The notes beneath the pieces were generated by a model. It saw only the letters and a list, made by a program, of their open reading frames with translations, was not told where the DNA came from and did no database searches. DNA of 64,000 nt from Chitinophaga pinensis (GTDB lineage: Bacteria; Bacteroidota; Bacteroidia; B-17B0; Aurantibacillaceae), in assembly GCA_945860225.1 (NCBI GenBank), contig CAMAPT010000010.1:1-64000 (forward strand). The letters are read 5' to 3'. Below are positions 19,801 through 28,830 of this stretch, in pieces (within the stretch, counting starts at the first letter, position 1; each line of letters opens with the position of its first letter). A program made the translations under genes and the position numbers.

Positions 19801-22800
19801 AGTTGGTTCATCAATTCTAGTTGTCAATTTTTCTGAACAGCCATTCGCATCCTTGATGGTAATTGTATAATTTCCGACAGTTAGACTATTGGAGTTTGAA
19901 CTACTAATACCAGTGCTTGATACAATAGTTTGAGTGTATGATCCGATTCCTCCAGTTGGAGTAACAGAAATAAAACCATCTTTACCACCGTTGCAACTGA
20001 CGCTTCCAGTAATGACATTGGTTAGTGTTAATTTAGCAGGTTCAGAAATAATAGCCACATTTTTTCCGATGCACCCATTTTTATCAGTAGCTGTAATCGT
20101 GTAGTTTCCTGTTTTTACATTGCTTAATGTGGCCGAATTAACTGGATTTAAACCGCCTGTCCAACTGTAATTATAAGGTGCTACTCCGTCGGTGGCAGTA
20201 GCTATTGCCGAGCCATTGGTTAATCCAAAACAGGTGATGCTTTGAGTTGTAATGCTTACAGATACAGGATTTGGATCAGTGAGCGCCATCGATTGTGTAG
20301 TAACACATTGATGAGCATCAGTAACAGTTACATAATGAATTCCGCCTCCAAGTGTTCCGCTATTTACAGCAACAGCTCCGTTATTGGTAACCGTCACTGT
20401 AGAAGGAGAACTCCAAGAGTAGGTATAGTTCGAAGTACCCCCAGTAGCTAAGGCCGATCCATAACCATTTTTGAATCCAAAACAAGTCGGATTTACAGAG
20501 TTGGTGATGAGAACCTCTAATTTGGTAGGCTCGGTAATCGTATAAGTCCCAATGCTTTGGCATGTAGAAGCTACATCAGTAACTGTAACCGTAATTATAC
20601 CTCCAGGTAAATTGGTTGCAATAGAACTTGTTTGTGTAGGACTCGCGCTCCACATATAACTATGAGTATTAGTGGTTGGTGTAACACTTAAAGAAATAAT
20701 CCCATCTTTTTTTCCAAAGCAACTGATGTTGGATTGAGAAGCAACACTTAATATAGGTGAATTAGGATTATTAACAGTTACATTGAATGTTTTTTCGCAA
20801 GCGTTATCATCTTTTACGATGATACTGTATGAACCTGCGGCTAAACTTGACGTTGACGGTGCGTTTGAAAATACCCCTCCGTTAAATGAATATAAGTACG
20901 AAGAGCCTATTAAAATGGTGCCTCCTGATGCGGTATAAGATACTACTCCATCTGTTTGATTACAGCCAGCCGGCGTTACAGAAGTGGTGAGAGAAATAGG
21001 TAAAGGTTCATCAACCTGAACAGTTTGTGTAATCGAACAGTTTGCTAAATCTGTAATTGTACAAGTGTAGGTTCCCGCAATAATATTTGTATTGGATATA
21101 GTAGCTAAAGTTCCTACTGTTACTGCTAGACCGGTTTGGGTATTTGTAGAACTCCATAAATAGGTGTAATCAGAAGTGTTATTGACAACACCTCCCGTTG
21201 CTCCGGCAATAATAGTTCCTTTATTACCTTTGTAACATTGAACTGGTTGAGATGCAAAGTTAGCTGCGGTTAATGAAAAGGTTGCTTCTGAAAGCGAAGC
21301 CGTAACTATCGCAGAACAACCATTAAAATCTGTAATGGTGCAAGTATGTTCGCCAGCTGCTAAACCTGTAACTTGAAATGTGTTTTTTCCACTTGGTGTC
21401 CATGAAACGGTATAAGTTCCTCCCGGCCCATTTTGGATATCTGCCGTTAACGAGCCGGTGTTAGATCCTTTACAGGTAACAGCCGCTGAACTCGAAATAA
21501 TAGCAATGCCTGCTGTATGATTGCCAATTGTAATAACACCAGGTTGTTGACAGGAATTAGCATCGGTTACCATAACAGAATGATTGCCCGCAATGGCATT
21601 AGTTAATACAGATGTTGTTAAAATAGAAGTCGTGGAGCCAATAGGAGTCCATGAATAGGAATAATTTGCTTTACCGCCAGTTGCAGAAACAGTAGCCGAA
21701 CCACTAGCAGACGGTGTACATTTGGCTAGTATTGTATTTGAACTAAGACTGATAGGTGTCGGTTCGAGAACATGAATGACCGCAGTGGCAGTTGTAATAC
21801 AACCAGGTCCTGTTACACCAATAATATAATCTCCTGCCGGAACTCCTGTAAATACAGGAGATACTTGAAAAATAGTTCCACCATTAATATTGTATGAATA
21901 AGTGTTTGCGCCGGTGCTAGTTACTGAAAAAGAAACCAAATGAGCATTTGTATTAGTGCTGGTATTTACACTATGGCAAGATGTTGTATAAGTATCTCCA
22001 CTTAAACCTAAAACTGAAAGGGCTGCAGTGGGTTGACTAATTGCTATCGTCAAAGGGACTAGGCACCCAGTTTGTTCCTCTATGACATTTACATGATAAT
22101 TACCTGCTGAAAAACCGGTAAATTCAACTTGGCTTCCAGGGTTAGCCGTTTGTGTTTGAGCGGCAGCTCCTGGCATATCAACTGAATAGGTAATGATTCC
22201 TCCAAGAGTTGATGTATTTGTTGTAAGGGAAAAAGAACCATTAGCACCACTGTGACAAGTTACACTAGACGACCCCACAACGCTTGCTGTAAAAGTACTA
22301 TTATTGGATATTTTGAAAAATTCAGTTCTGTTACATAGATTTCCGTCCGTTACGGTAACATAGTAATTACCTGCATTCATTCCGGTTATAGTAGCAACAG
22401 TTTGAGAATTTGCCGTATTAGAATAGGTATAAGAACCATTTCCTCCACTAACCGAAACGGTTGCTGATCCATTTGATAATCCACAACTCGCGTCCGTAAC
22501 AGAAATTCCAGTAATAGTTAAAGTGTTGTTTGCGTTAATGTTAATGGTAGTGGTAAATGGACAGGATGATGCTTGAGTATTGGTAACAACCAATGTGTGA
22601 GTGCCAACGGTTAATCCACCAATGACATTACTCACACTAGCACTACCATCTATGGTAAAAGAATAATTAGATACAGACAAGCCATCGTCCGTAATATTTG
22701 TTATAGTATAAGTACCATCAGCAGATGAACAGCCCGCTAATGAAGCTGTGCCTGAAATGGCAGTTGGTTTTAAATTATATATGGTTGTAGTTTTAGTGTA

Positions 22801-25440
22801 TATACATCCGACAGCGTCTTCCAACTCAACTGTATAAACACCAGCAGACAAAGAATTGACATTTGTTGTAAATGTTGCTGATATTGTCGATGTTTTGGCC
22901 ACTCCATTTACCGAGTATGTATAAGGTGCTATACCACCTATTACATTGCCGAAAGTTAATTCTCCTTTGGTATTATAAATAGTATTACTGCATGTTTCAT
23001 GAACAGGTGTAAGTGAAAAATCAGTTGGTCCTGCAGAGTTGGTTAAGGTTTCTGCGGCGGTAAATTTACAAGCAAATTCATTGGATACAGTTATAGTAAC
23101 TGTTCCTGGTGATAAACCTGTTACATTTTGGCCAGTCAAAACACCAGATGAAGATGTATAAGTAAAGTTTCCTACAGAATTGTTGGTAATCAAAATATTT
23201 CCATTGTTTTTGCCACAAGACGGATTGGTGTAAGACAATATAGCTGAAGGATTAGGGTTTACCGTTAAAGTTACAACCGCCGATGAAGGAGCTAAAGAAC
23301 AAGAACTGCTAGCCGGAACGGTATAGGTATAGTTAAATGTACTTGTTGTTGAAGATGTAAATGTACCCAAATAGCCTCCTGTTAGGGTTGGATTTGTAGG
23401 GACTGAAGTCGTCCATCCACCTCCTGTAGATGTAGCACCTATAACATCTACTAGGTTGATGCTAGAATTAGCACAAATAGCTGTAGATGAATTAACACCG
23501 GCTGGATTGGGAGCTACAGAAATTGTTACGATGGAGGAGGTGTAAGATAGGCATACGGAACTAGTTACCGAATAAGTATAACTATAAGTGCCTGCAAGAG
23601 TTGGACTAACAATTCCTAAAGATCCACCGCCTAAAGTTGGTGACCATGTACCAGTTGAGATTCCCGCATTTAATAAAGGTAATAATGTGTAAGTCGAGCC
23701 TCCGCAAAGAGTGATGCCTGTGCCAGTGCCAGCAGGTTTTGGTAAAACGTATACTGATACAATTGCAGTTGTAGATGTACAAGCACCATTAGCAGGAATT
23801 GTATAGGTGTAGTTGTAAGTTCCTGTAGCGGTAGGAGTAAATACTCCTAAATGCCCTCCGCTTAGAGTTGGCGAACTAACAGCATTGTAAGTCCAATCGC
23901 CCGAAGCAGATTTTGGAGTTCCAAGCGCGTCATATAAATTAGTAGAAGAAAAATCGCATACAGTTAAAGATGCACTAGTTCCGGCAGAGGGGCAAGCGGG
24001 ATTATTGGTGATGGTAACACTTGGGCATGCGCCTGTTACAATGGGTGTTGTAGGAGCAGGAGTGTAAGTCGGAGAAGTTGTGTTGAGGAAAGTGACAAAA
24101 CTATAAGTTGGTGACACTGCTGGTGCACCCGAATTTTCGATGGTAAGGGTAGATGAATTGGCAATTGCATTACCTGAAGATGGTCCAGTATTTTGCCAAG
24201 CACCAGCTCCTAAAGGTCTGTCGGTATTTGTGATTCCCTTGGAATTTCCATATAAATTATAAAAGGCATTGTCCCATCCAGCGAATACACTATTTTTAAC
24301 AGTACCTTTTCCTGAATTAATGTAAATATCATTTCCTCTTTTTTGACCACTTGTCCCATTTAAATCGCCTCCCCCATAATTATTTTTAAAATAACAAGAA
24401 TCAATCTGTAAAACACCACCTTTAACTCCAAACATACCGCCAGAATAGCCACTTCCTATTTCTAAACCATTATTTTCAAATACCGATTTGGAGGCTATAA
24501 ATGTTACTCCACTTTGAATTGAAATGAATGTCCCGATATCTGTTGATGAATTAATAGCACCGACAGTACCGCCAAAATTATCTAATATTTTACAATCGGT
24601 TAATTTAATGGTTGGATTTGTTAAACCACCACCTGAAATGGGTTGTTTACAATAAATTAACGAGCCAACATTTTCTCCATTATTTTTAGTGAAAATTGTG
24701 TTTTTTATCTCGACATTAGCTCCTTCGATTAAGAGACAATTTCCCATACCTCCGGAATTACCTTTCACACCGCTGATTGCATAATCTTCAATCAATACAT
24801 TTGTGGTATATGAAACGGAACCTTTAATCCAAAATAATTTACTGTCTCCTCCAGACAAAGTTGGATCAGTTTTATTGCAGGTAGCACCACCACCACTGAA
24901 ATGAACTATCGATCCTTGTTCTATTTTGATAGAGGGCTCACTTCCATTTCCACAATCGTCAAATATTACGTTTTTAATTACAATTCCCTTCATTTGAGGA
25001 AATCCTCCATTAATAATAAGTCCCATTCCAGAATAATCGGTAACCTTAAAATTCATTAATGTTGTATTGCTTGAATTAATGAAAATAAATTGTCCCCCTG
25101 AATGACTAGCGAAATTAGTTAAATCTAATCCTGCTCCCTTAATACATATTCCTGGTTTGTTGATAGGCATATTAATATCTCGATCAGAATAATCTCCAAC
25201 ATCTACGAAAATCGTATCGTTTTGTGTAAATGAAAATTGATATGCACTGATAATATCAGATAATTTACTTTTTGGAGTTGCTGCTGTAGTTCCTGGATTT
25301 GCAGGTAATCCTCTAGCCGTACAAAATTTATCGCCTACTGTTGAATTATCATTGACGTAATATTTGGTTTGAGAGATACCAGTTAAAGCAATTAAAGTGC
25401 ATAAGAGAAAAAGAAAACCCGTTTTTTTTATGTTGATCAT
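16879..25440 (-). CDS. SprB-repeat giant adhesin with N-terminal beta-helix, PKD domain and type B sorting domain
   Basis: 2,853 residues. After the signal peptide (1-23) comes a right-handed parallel beta-helix-like domain (about 40-430) with regularly spaced I-x-N and G-G turns. Three Ig/PKD-like repeats with TGTYNYTYT strands follow (about 480-735). I count about 21 SprB-type repeats of 70-85 residues (about 737-2430), each with a Cys-Gly start such as TCFGGxxG, a GGxxPYTYSW core and a DxxGC near the end. Two further repeats, a PKD domain (about 2667-2760, YYWDFGDG) and a type B sorting domain starting FTPDGNGLNETF close the protein. SprB of Flavobacterium johnsoniae, the best known repeat relative, is a mobile surface adhesin for gliding; whether this one drives gliding or static adhesion cannot be told. 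No frameshift is seen. The gene has its own terminator downstream and a weak promoter-like box upstream. Confidence 0.92.
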   Translation of the reverse strand: MINIKKTGFLFLLCTLIALTGISQTKYYVNDNSTVGDKFCTARGLPANPGTTAATPKSKLSDIISAYQFSFTQNDTIFVDVGDYSDRDINMPINKPGICIKGAGLDLTNFASHSGGQFIFINSSNTTLMNFKVTDYSGMGLIINGGFPQMKGIVIKNVIFDDCGNGSEPSIKIEQGSIVHFSGGGATCNKTDPTLSGGDSKLFWIKGSVSYTTNVLIEDYAISGVKGNSGGMGNCLLIEGANVEIKNTIFTKNNGENVGSLIYCKQPISGGGLTNPTIKLTDCKILDNFGGTVGAINSSTDIGTFISIQSGVTFIASKSVFENNGLEIGSGYSGGMFGVKGGVLQIDSCYFKNNYGGGDLNGTSGQKRGNDIYINSGKGTVKNSVFAGWDNAFYNLYGNSKGITNTDRPLGAGAWQNTGPSSGNAIANSSTLTIENSGAPAVSPTYSFVTFLNTTSPTYTPAPTTPIVTGACPSVTITNNPACPSAGTSASLTVCDFSSTNLYDALGTPKSASGDWTYNAVSSPTLSGGHLGVFTPTATGTYNYTYTIPANGACTSTTAIVSVYVLPKPAGTGTGITLCGGSTYTLLPLLNAGISTGTWSPTLGGGSLGIVSPTLAGTYSYTYSVTSSVCLSYTSSIVTISVAPNPAGVNSSTAICANSSINLVDVIGATSTGGGWTTSVPTNPTLTGGYLGTFTSSTTSTFNYTYTVPASSSCSLAPSSAVVTLTVNPNPSAILSYTNPSCGKNNGNILITNNSVGNFTYTSSSGVLTGQNVTGLSPGTVTITVSNEFACKFTAAETLTNSAGPTDFSLTPVHETCSNTIYNTKGELTFGNVIGGIAPYTYSVNGVAKTSTISATFTTNVNSLSAGVYTVELEDAVGCIYTKTTTIYNLKPTAISGTASLAGCSSADGTYTITNITDDGLSVSNYSFTIDGSASVSNVIGGLTVGTHTLVVTNTQASSCPFTTTININANNTLTITGISVTDASCGLSNGSATVSVSGGNGSYTYSNTANSQTVATITGMNAGNYYVTVTDGNLCNRTEFFKISNNSTFTASVVGSSSVTCHSGANGSFSLTTNTSTLGGIITYSVDMPGAAAQTQTANPGSQVEFTGFSAGNYHVNVIEEQTGCLVPLTIAISQPTAALSVLGLSGDTYTTSCHSVNTSTNTNAHLVSFSVTSTGANTYSYNINGGTIFQVSPVFTGVPAGDYIIGVTGPGCITTATAVIHVLEPTPISLSSNTILAKCTPSASGSATVSATGGKANYSYSWTPIGSTTSILTTSVLTNAIAGNHSVMVTDANSCQQPGVITIGNHTAGIAIISSSAAVTCKGSNTGSLTADIQNGPGGTYTVSWTPSGKNTFQVTGLAAGEHTCTITDFNGCSAIVTASLSEATFSLTAANFASQPVQCYKGNKGTIIAGATGGVVNNTSDYTYLWSSTNTQTGLAVTVGTLATISNTNIIAGTYTCTITDLANCSITQTVQVDEPLPISLTTSVTPAGCNQTDGVVSYTASGGTILIGSSYLYSFNGGVFSNAPSTSSLAAGSYSIIVKDDNACEKTFNVTVNNPNSPILSVASQSNISCFGKKDGIISLSVTPTTNTHSYMWSASPTQTSSIATNLPGGIITVTVTDVASTCQSIGTYTITEPTKLEVLITNSVNPTCFGFKNGYGSALATGGTSNYTYSWSSPSTVTVTNNGAVAVNSGTLGGGIHYVTVTDAHQCVTTQSMALTDPNPVSVSITTQSITCFGLTNGSAIATATDGVAPYNYSWTGGLNPVNSATLSNVKTGNYTITATDKNGCIGKNVAIISEPAKLTLTNVITGSVSCNGGKDGFISVTPTGGIGSYTQTIVSSTGISSSNSNSLTVGNYTITIKDANGCSEKLTTRIDEPTKLVTVATHTNVKCKGGCDAMANISFSGGIGIPNFIWLPGLQSGNIINNLCAGTHTVMISSNSGKCTSSITINVTEPNAILNAITTPSNSNCGQSNGKACVSVSGGAAPYTFKWSNGEVTSCMNNVKANTYTVAITDANGCTKIASASISDITGPKIVIQNTTAVSCFGGRDGKVSVNVSGGVPTYNISWSDGHKTLNVTDFTEGLKTLTIVDQAGCKSTEAVFISEPKKLVSAITTSIDVTCFGANDGRAIVSASDGTSPYTYSWTPSLQTNSVAINLTANIYTATVTDNNGCLSLSLVKINQPSKLKLNAPVISNITCFGSKNGSILVPAQGGNLPYTYSWTPGSFGNINSIGGLLPDNYSLHLVDSKNCVFDTLITIIEPPLLTSSYVSKPATCGLTNGSATVTISGGTPTYSVLWNLPGLPTGSLAINMPPGNNWTANVRDSKGCLTTQTVSVAKPPLPSIVSSTAVDPTCFGGSNGSMSITFGSGVAPYKVIWPSPISKTVTPITSTEPISGVSAGSYNVIVQDANGCEVSKPIYVSQPSELSLVVTSDTKICYGQGIQISANATGGTPGYSYIWIPNTYSGTGPHLVSPTSVTNYTVHASDSKGCSPVSAKKVITIDVSPILTAIGNTDTICHGQSTILTPNILSAGNSGPYSYVGYPGVVTYTGTALLSQTTNTFGVTVTDGCTIPNSLAIFTIVTNPLPTANITASTTETCVPVEIELTATPGTPGNYTYMWTTDNKEIMGTTNPTAYTFNAAGNYMVNLNLTNTTTGCSNDIVKSNFILINDKPKAAFITDPQTTTVLDPIVNFINQSQDAVSYYWDFGDGFASKAANTSTLTNSMHVYSETGKYRVHLVATSAKGCKDTTDVILEIKPDFVIYIPNSFTPDGNGLNETFQPMGIGIDEENYRMDIFDRWGENIFSSIKFREGWDGTVKGGKKAPQGTYIYKILIIDYKGNKHPYIGHVNVLSEN

Positions 25441-25489
25441 AGTGTTATATACAAGAAATTATTAAAAAGTAAGCTATTTAATAGCACCA

Positions 25490-25497
25490 TAAATATA
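25490..25497 (-). promoter_or_regulatory. Possible -7 box of the SprB-like gene
   Basis: TATATTTA on the minus strand matches TAnnTTTG except for the last base and would place the transcript start about 40 bases before the ATG at 25440. It is the best candidate in the gap, but weak. Confidence 0.25.
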
Positions 25498-25505
25498 GAA
25501 TTTTG

Positions 25506-25541
25506 AAACCCTATTTTCGCACTTTTAAATAATTAGGGTTT
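25506..25541. promoter_or_regulatory. Inverted repeat AAACCCTA...TAGGGTTT upstream of the SprB-like gene
   Basis: Perfect 8-bp arms (25506-25513 and 25534-25541) are separated by 20 bp, so their centres are 28 bp apart, or slightly under three helical turns. This could be a dimeric regulator site just upstream of the putative promoter. The rest of the 305-bp gap 25441-25745 holds no convincing gene; it contains only a 44-codon open frame without support. Confidence 0.35.
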
Positions 25542-25745
25542 AAATTTCACTCATTAAGATGGGCAATAGTTGAGTCGTGTTTTTCTCTCTTTGATTGGTC
25601 GCACCCGATATGTTCAAGACAATGAGGAAGTCGGATCGAGAGGAAATTCAGTCTTTTTTAAAATTCAGGATAAGAATTTTTAATAATCGCTTTTTAGCGA
25701 TGAGTTTAGCTGAAGCTATAGAGGAATTTCTGATTTTTTGAAAAT

Positions 25746-25778
25746 AAGAAAAGCCCGAACAATCTTCGGGCTTTTCTT
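25746..25778 (-). terminator. Rho-independent terminator of the Ala-rich lipoprotein gene
   Basis: A 14-bp stem, AAGAAAAGCCCGAA with TTCGGGCTTTTCTT, and a 5-base loop lie 16 bp after the stop codon at 25795, with T-rich sequence on both sides. Confidence 0.92.
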
Positions 25779-25794
25779 TACTAATAAATTAAAA

Positions 25795-26067
25795 TTAGTG
25801 TTTTTTACCACCTTTAGCTGGAGTAGCTTTTGCTAAAGAATCAGCAACTCTTGCAGAATCAGCAGCAGCTTTAGCAGTAGCTTCAGCAGCAGCAGCAGCT
25901 TCAGCTTCAGCAACTTTTGCTAAAGAATCAGCTTTAACTTGCTCAGCAGCAGCAGCAGAATCAGCTTTAGCTTTTTCTTTTGCTTCTAACTCTTCTTTAG
26001 AAGGACCACAAGATACAAATGCAACTGATAATGCAGCTACAGCAACGATAGATAATACTTTTTTCAT
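25795..26067 (-). CDS. Small Ala/Lys/Asp-rich lipoprotein
   Basis: 90 residues. The N-terminus is a lipoprotein signal with the lipobox region VAFVSC, giving a lipidated Cys near residue 20 followed by GPSKEE. The acidic residues soon after the Cys resemble, but do not exactly match, the Bacteroidota surface-export signal. The rest is a single Ala-rich helical region with repeated ADSLAK-type units and a basic tail (GGKKH), likely a coiled coil between membrane and wall or on the surface. The gene stands alone, with a full -7 box 37 bp upstream and a strong terminator, and its codons are very uniform (GCA/GCT for Ala), which suggests high expression. No known function. Short lipoproteins of this composition are common in the phylum. 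Confidence 0.8.
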   Translation of the reverse strand: MKKVLSIVAVAALSVAFVSCGPSKEELEAKEKAKADSAAAAEQVKADSLAKVAEAEAAAAAEATAKAAADSARVADSLAKATPAKGGKKH

Positions 26068-26103
26068 TTTGATTTTAAGTTTTGAGTTTTGTTAATTTGG
26101 ATG

Positions 26104-26111
26104 CAAAAATA
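26104..26111 (-). promoter_or_regulatory. -7 promoter box (TATTTTTG) of the lipoprotein gene
   Basis: Full match to TAnnTTTG on the minus strand, giving a leader of about 30 bases before the ATG at 26067. Confidence 0.55.
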
Positions 26112-26201
26112 CATTATTTTTTTTAATTCAGTTAAAAAAACAAAAAAAAATATTTTTTCTAATCTTTTTTCGATAAAAAAACTATTAAAACGGATAAAGC
26201 T

Positions 26202-26209
26202 TAAATTTG
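26202..26209 (+). promoter_or_regulatory. -7 promoter box (TAAATTTG) of pyrD
   Basis: Full match to TAnnTTTG ending 5 bases before the ATG at 26215. The predicted transcript start falls at or next to the start codon, so the mRNA would be leaderless or nearly so. It also excludes the in-frame upstream codon at 26089 as the start. Confidence 0.55.
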
Positions 26210-26214
26210 CGGCT

Positions 26215-27255
26215 ATGTATAAGCAATTATTGAAACCACTTTTGTTTAAGTTGAATCCTGAAAAGGCTCATTATTTGACTTTTGACTTAATGAAATGTTT
26301 TTTAGGGAACTCATTAGGTCGTTCAATCAGTAAAATGATATTTAAATATAAGCATCCAGTATTACAAAAGCAGTTATTTGGATTAACGTTTCAAAATCCT
26401 GTTGGACTAGCTGCCGGTTTAGATAAAGACGCTAAGGTATTTAACGAATTATCGGCTTTAGGTTTTGGCTTTATTGAAATAGGCACTTTGACCCCAAAGC
26501 CACAACCTGGAAATGAAAAGCCTCGTTTGTTTAGGTTGCCAAACGACCACGCATTAATTAATAGAATGGGATTTAATAATGAAGGAGTTGATGCGGCTGT
26601 GGTAAGATTAAAAAACAAAAAAACAAATGTCATTATTGGAGGTAATATAGGTAAAAATAAGGTAACCGCTAATGAGGATGCGATTAAGGATTATGAATAT
26701 TGTTTTAATGCGTTATTCGATGTTGTTGACTATTTTGTAGTCAATGTGAGTTCTCCGAATACCCCAAATTTGAGAGAATTACAAGATAAGGAGCCATTAA
26801 CTCATTTATTAATGCATTTACAAACTATCAATTCATCTAAATCTAAACGAAAACCTATTTTACTTAAAATAGCACCAGATTTAACTGATTCGCAGTTAGA
26901 TGACATCATAAGTATTGTGGCTTCAACAAAGATAGACGGTATTGTTGCTACTAATACAACTATAGCGAGAGAACCTTTATCGTATTCTAAAGAAGAAATC
27001 GATAAGATAGGAATGGGTGGACTTAGCGGAAAGCCTCTCGCAAAAAGAAGTACTGAAGTTATTGCGTACTTGAAATCTAAGTCAGGGAATGCGTTTCCTG
27101 TAATTGGAGTAGGCGGCATTCATAGTCCGGAAGACGCTTTAGAAAAGATGAAAGCAGGCGCCGATTTAATTCAATTATATACAGGGTTTGTGTATGAAGG
27201 TCCTACATTAATTAAAAAAATAAATAAAGCAATTGTCAAACAAGGGCTATATTGA
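26215..27255 (+). CDS. pyrD: Dihydroorotate dehydrogenase (quinone), class 2
   Basis: 346 residues from the ATG at 26215, the usual length of class 2 enzymes, which oxidise dihydroorotate to orotate at the inner membrane with quinone as acceptor. Visible signatures are the N-terminal amphipathic region ([19 protein letters not shown]) for membrane contact, [12 protein letters not shown] for FMN, the phosphate-binding glycine-rich segments [11 protein letters not shown] and [16 protein letters not shown], and the active-site [10 protein letters not shown] in which the second Ser (S180) corresponds to the catalytic Ser of class 2. The longer open frame from 26089 adds 42 low-complexity Lys/Phe/Ile residues and lies before the -7 box, so it was rejected. 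It is followed by a bidirectional terminator. Confidence 0.97.
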   Translation: MYKQLLKPLLFKLNPEKAHYLTFDLMKCFLGNSLGRSISKMIFKYKHPVLQKQLFGLTFQNPVGLAAGLDKDAKVFNELSALGFGFIEIGTLTPKPQPGNEKPRLFRLPNDHALINRMGFNNEGVDAAVVRLKNKKTNVIIGGNIGKNKVTANEDAIKDYEYCFNALFDVVDYFVVNVSSPNTPNLRELQDKEPLTHLLMHLQTINSSKSKRKPILLKIAPDLTDSQLDDIISIVASTKIDGIVATNTTIAREPLSYSKEEIDKIGMGGLSGKPLAKRSTEVIAYLKSKSGNAFPVIGVGGIHSPEDALEKMKAGADLIQLYTGFVYEGPTLIKKINKAIVKQGLY

Positions 27256-27290
27256 AATATTATTTAAGTAAATAAGCGCAGTATTAAAAG

Positions 27291-27325
27291 AAAAAGGTGG
27301 AATTTGTTTTTAATTCCACCTTTTT
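27291..27325. terminator. Bidirectional terminator between pyrD and the DoxX-like gene
   Basis: AAAAAGGTGGAATT and AATTCCACCTTTTT form a 14-bp stem between two convergent genes; the A-run and T-run on the two sides serve both strands. Confidence 0.92.
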
Positions 27326-27344
27326 TTTGACAGGTTTAATATGG

Positions 27345-28664
27345 TTATTTCATGAATTTTTGTTTAACATCGCTGTACGTTGGAAAATTATTATGATGCC
27401 AATTCATTATAATAGTCCCGTCTTTAATTAAAATTAACCCTGGATTAGCTCTAATCATTGTTTTTAGTACTATGCCATCTGCATTGGCAAAATCATACAT
27501 GGCTTGGTGTTTGTGTTTGTAATTATCAATTTGTTTAAGATCGCTCGCTGTCAATGCTAACACTTTAATTTTATCTGTATCTGCCAGTTTATAAAGGTCG
27601 TTTATCTTGGCATGAAGGGTTTCATTATCTTCGGTCTTATTTAAATCATAACAAATAAGTAAAAACATGTAATCTTTATTATTTAAAACACTGTCTTTTA
27701 AATCTGCTCCATCAAGCGACATGATTGAGAAATCCATAATTTTAGGAGGATTTACAGCATCGTGAATGAGTATATTATCTGTCGCAATCCATTTCCAATT
27801 TAGAGTATCTTGCCAAGGATAGTTTTTCATATTAAAATGTTCTTGTTTACCTGTTTTTAAATTTTCGTAAATAAAACCAGATTCATATTCTGCGGGTTTA
27901 TAATTTTCTCCTGGTTTCAAGTTTTCTTTAATATTCATACCTATAGCATAAGGTCTGAAGTCGAATGGAGGCAAGTTTCGATAAGCATAAATCGGAAATG
28001 CAAATGAGAGTGCTATGGCAATAGCAGTAAGGGATAAGGTTATAAGGCTTGTAAATAATTCATTGATGTTTTCTTTTCCTGAGATTAATAAGGTTATTAA
28101 TACGAGCAGTGCGACATCTTTCCAAAAACTAGTCCATGGTTTGAGAACAAGAAAATCGCCAAAACAACCACAAGTTGTTACTTTATTATAACAAGCAGAA
28201 TAAAACGTCAAAAAAGTGAAGAAGGCTATTTGGGTAAAAAGAAGCCCTAATGTTAGGTTACGTTTATATCCAACTAATAACATAAAACCAAGTGCCATTT
28301 CACTAACACAAAGTAGGATAGATAAAGGTAAGGCAATGTGAGCAAAGCTTTCAAAGATGGATAATCCTGAATCCGTTTTAAATACTTCAAAGTATTCCTC
28401 TAACTTGTAACTAAAACCCAAGGGGTCGTTAGCCTTTATAAAACCTGAAAAAATAAATAACCCCCCAACCAAAACACGAGAGATATGGGTGATGATTGGG
28501 AATTTGTTTATAAAGCCCGAACCATTAACTAAGAAAAATAATATAGCTAAAATAAAACCAATAGTGATTTTGCTAAAGCAGGAAGGACAAATGTAAAATA
28601 AGAACATTGCCAAGCCTGATGACCATAAAACACGAAATAATTTGGATGATAATATTTTGTTCAT
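27345..28664 (-). CDS. DoxX/MauE-like membrane protein with C-terminal thioredoxin-like domain
   Basis: 439 residues. The N-terminal half has about seven hydrophobic segments and the DoxX/MauE signature VLVGGLFIFSGFIKANDPLG, followed by CYNKVTTCGCFGDF, a Cys-rich loop typical of MauE-related redox membrane proteins. The C-terminal part (about 320-439) has a thioredoxin-like fold (DYMFLLICYDL, IRANPGLILIKDGTI, then a tryptophan) but no CxxC motif, so it is probably not a simple disulfide oxidoreductase. Architecture and length match a conserved family in Bacteroidota (BT_3928-like) usually found near pyrimidine or central metabolism genes. A role in envelope thiol or quinone redox is plausible but not shown. 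It is convergent with pyrD and shares its terminator. Confidence 0.8.
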   Translation of the reverse strand: MNKILSSKLFRVLWSSGLAMFLFYICPSCFSKITIGFILAILFFLVNGSGFINKFPIITHISRVLVGGLFIFSGFIKANDPLGFSYKLEEYFEVFKTDSGLSIFESFAHIALPLSILLCVSEMALGFMLLVGYKRNLTLGLLFTQIAFFTFLTFYSACYNKVTTCGCFGDFLVLKPWTSFWKDVALLVLITLLISGKENINELFTSLITLSLTAIAIALSFAFPIYAYRNLPPFDFRPYAIGMNIKENLKPGENYKPAEYESGFIYENLKTGKQEHFNMKNYPWQDTLNWKWIATDNILIHDAVNPPKIMDFSIMSLDGADLKDSVLNNKDYMFLLICYDLNKTEDNETLHAKINDLYKLADTDKIKVLALTASDLKQIDNYKHKHQAMYDFANADGIVLKTMIRANPGLILIKDGTIIMNWHHNNFPTYSDVKQKFMK

Positions 28665-28830
28665 AGATAAATTTATTTAGTTCTCTAAAAATAGGTTCAT
28701 TGAATGTATCTTAAAATGGTTTTGTTTTTTTTTAACTAACAACTAAAGTTTGATTACTTGAAATGACTAAAATTGATAGGTGTAAAAATGCATCATTAAG
28801 GTTTTGAAAGCAATGTTTATATATATATGG

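Noticed and set aside
16879-25440. Regularly spaced similar segments that could suggest a CRISPR-like or satellite array
   Set aside because: The period is about 210-255 bp, the similarity is at protein level (SprB repeats) and the reading frame is open throughout.
25610-25741. 44-codon open frame on the plus strand
   Set aside because: No promoter, no recognisable protein, and it sits in a terminator/promoter gap; it is more likely chance.
25795-26067. GCAGCAGCAGCT-like repeats that look like a satellite
   Set aside because: They encode the Ala-rich helix of a lipoprotein with signal peptide, promoter and terminator.
26089-26214. N-terminal extension of pyrD
   Set aside because: Low-complexity Lys/Phe/Ile codons lying before a full -7 box; class 2 enzymes start at MYKQ-like sequence.
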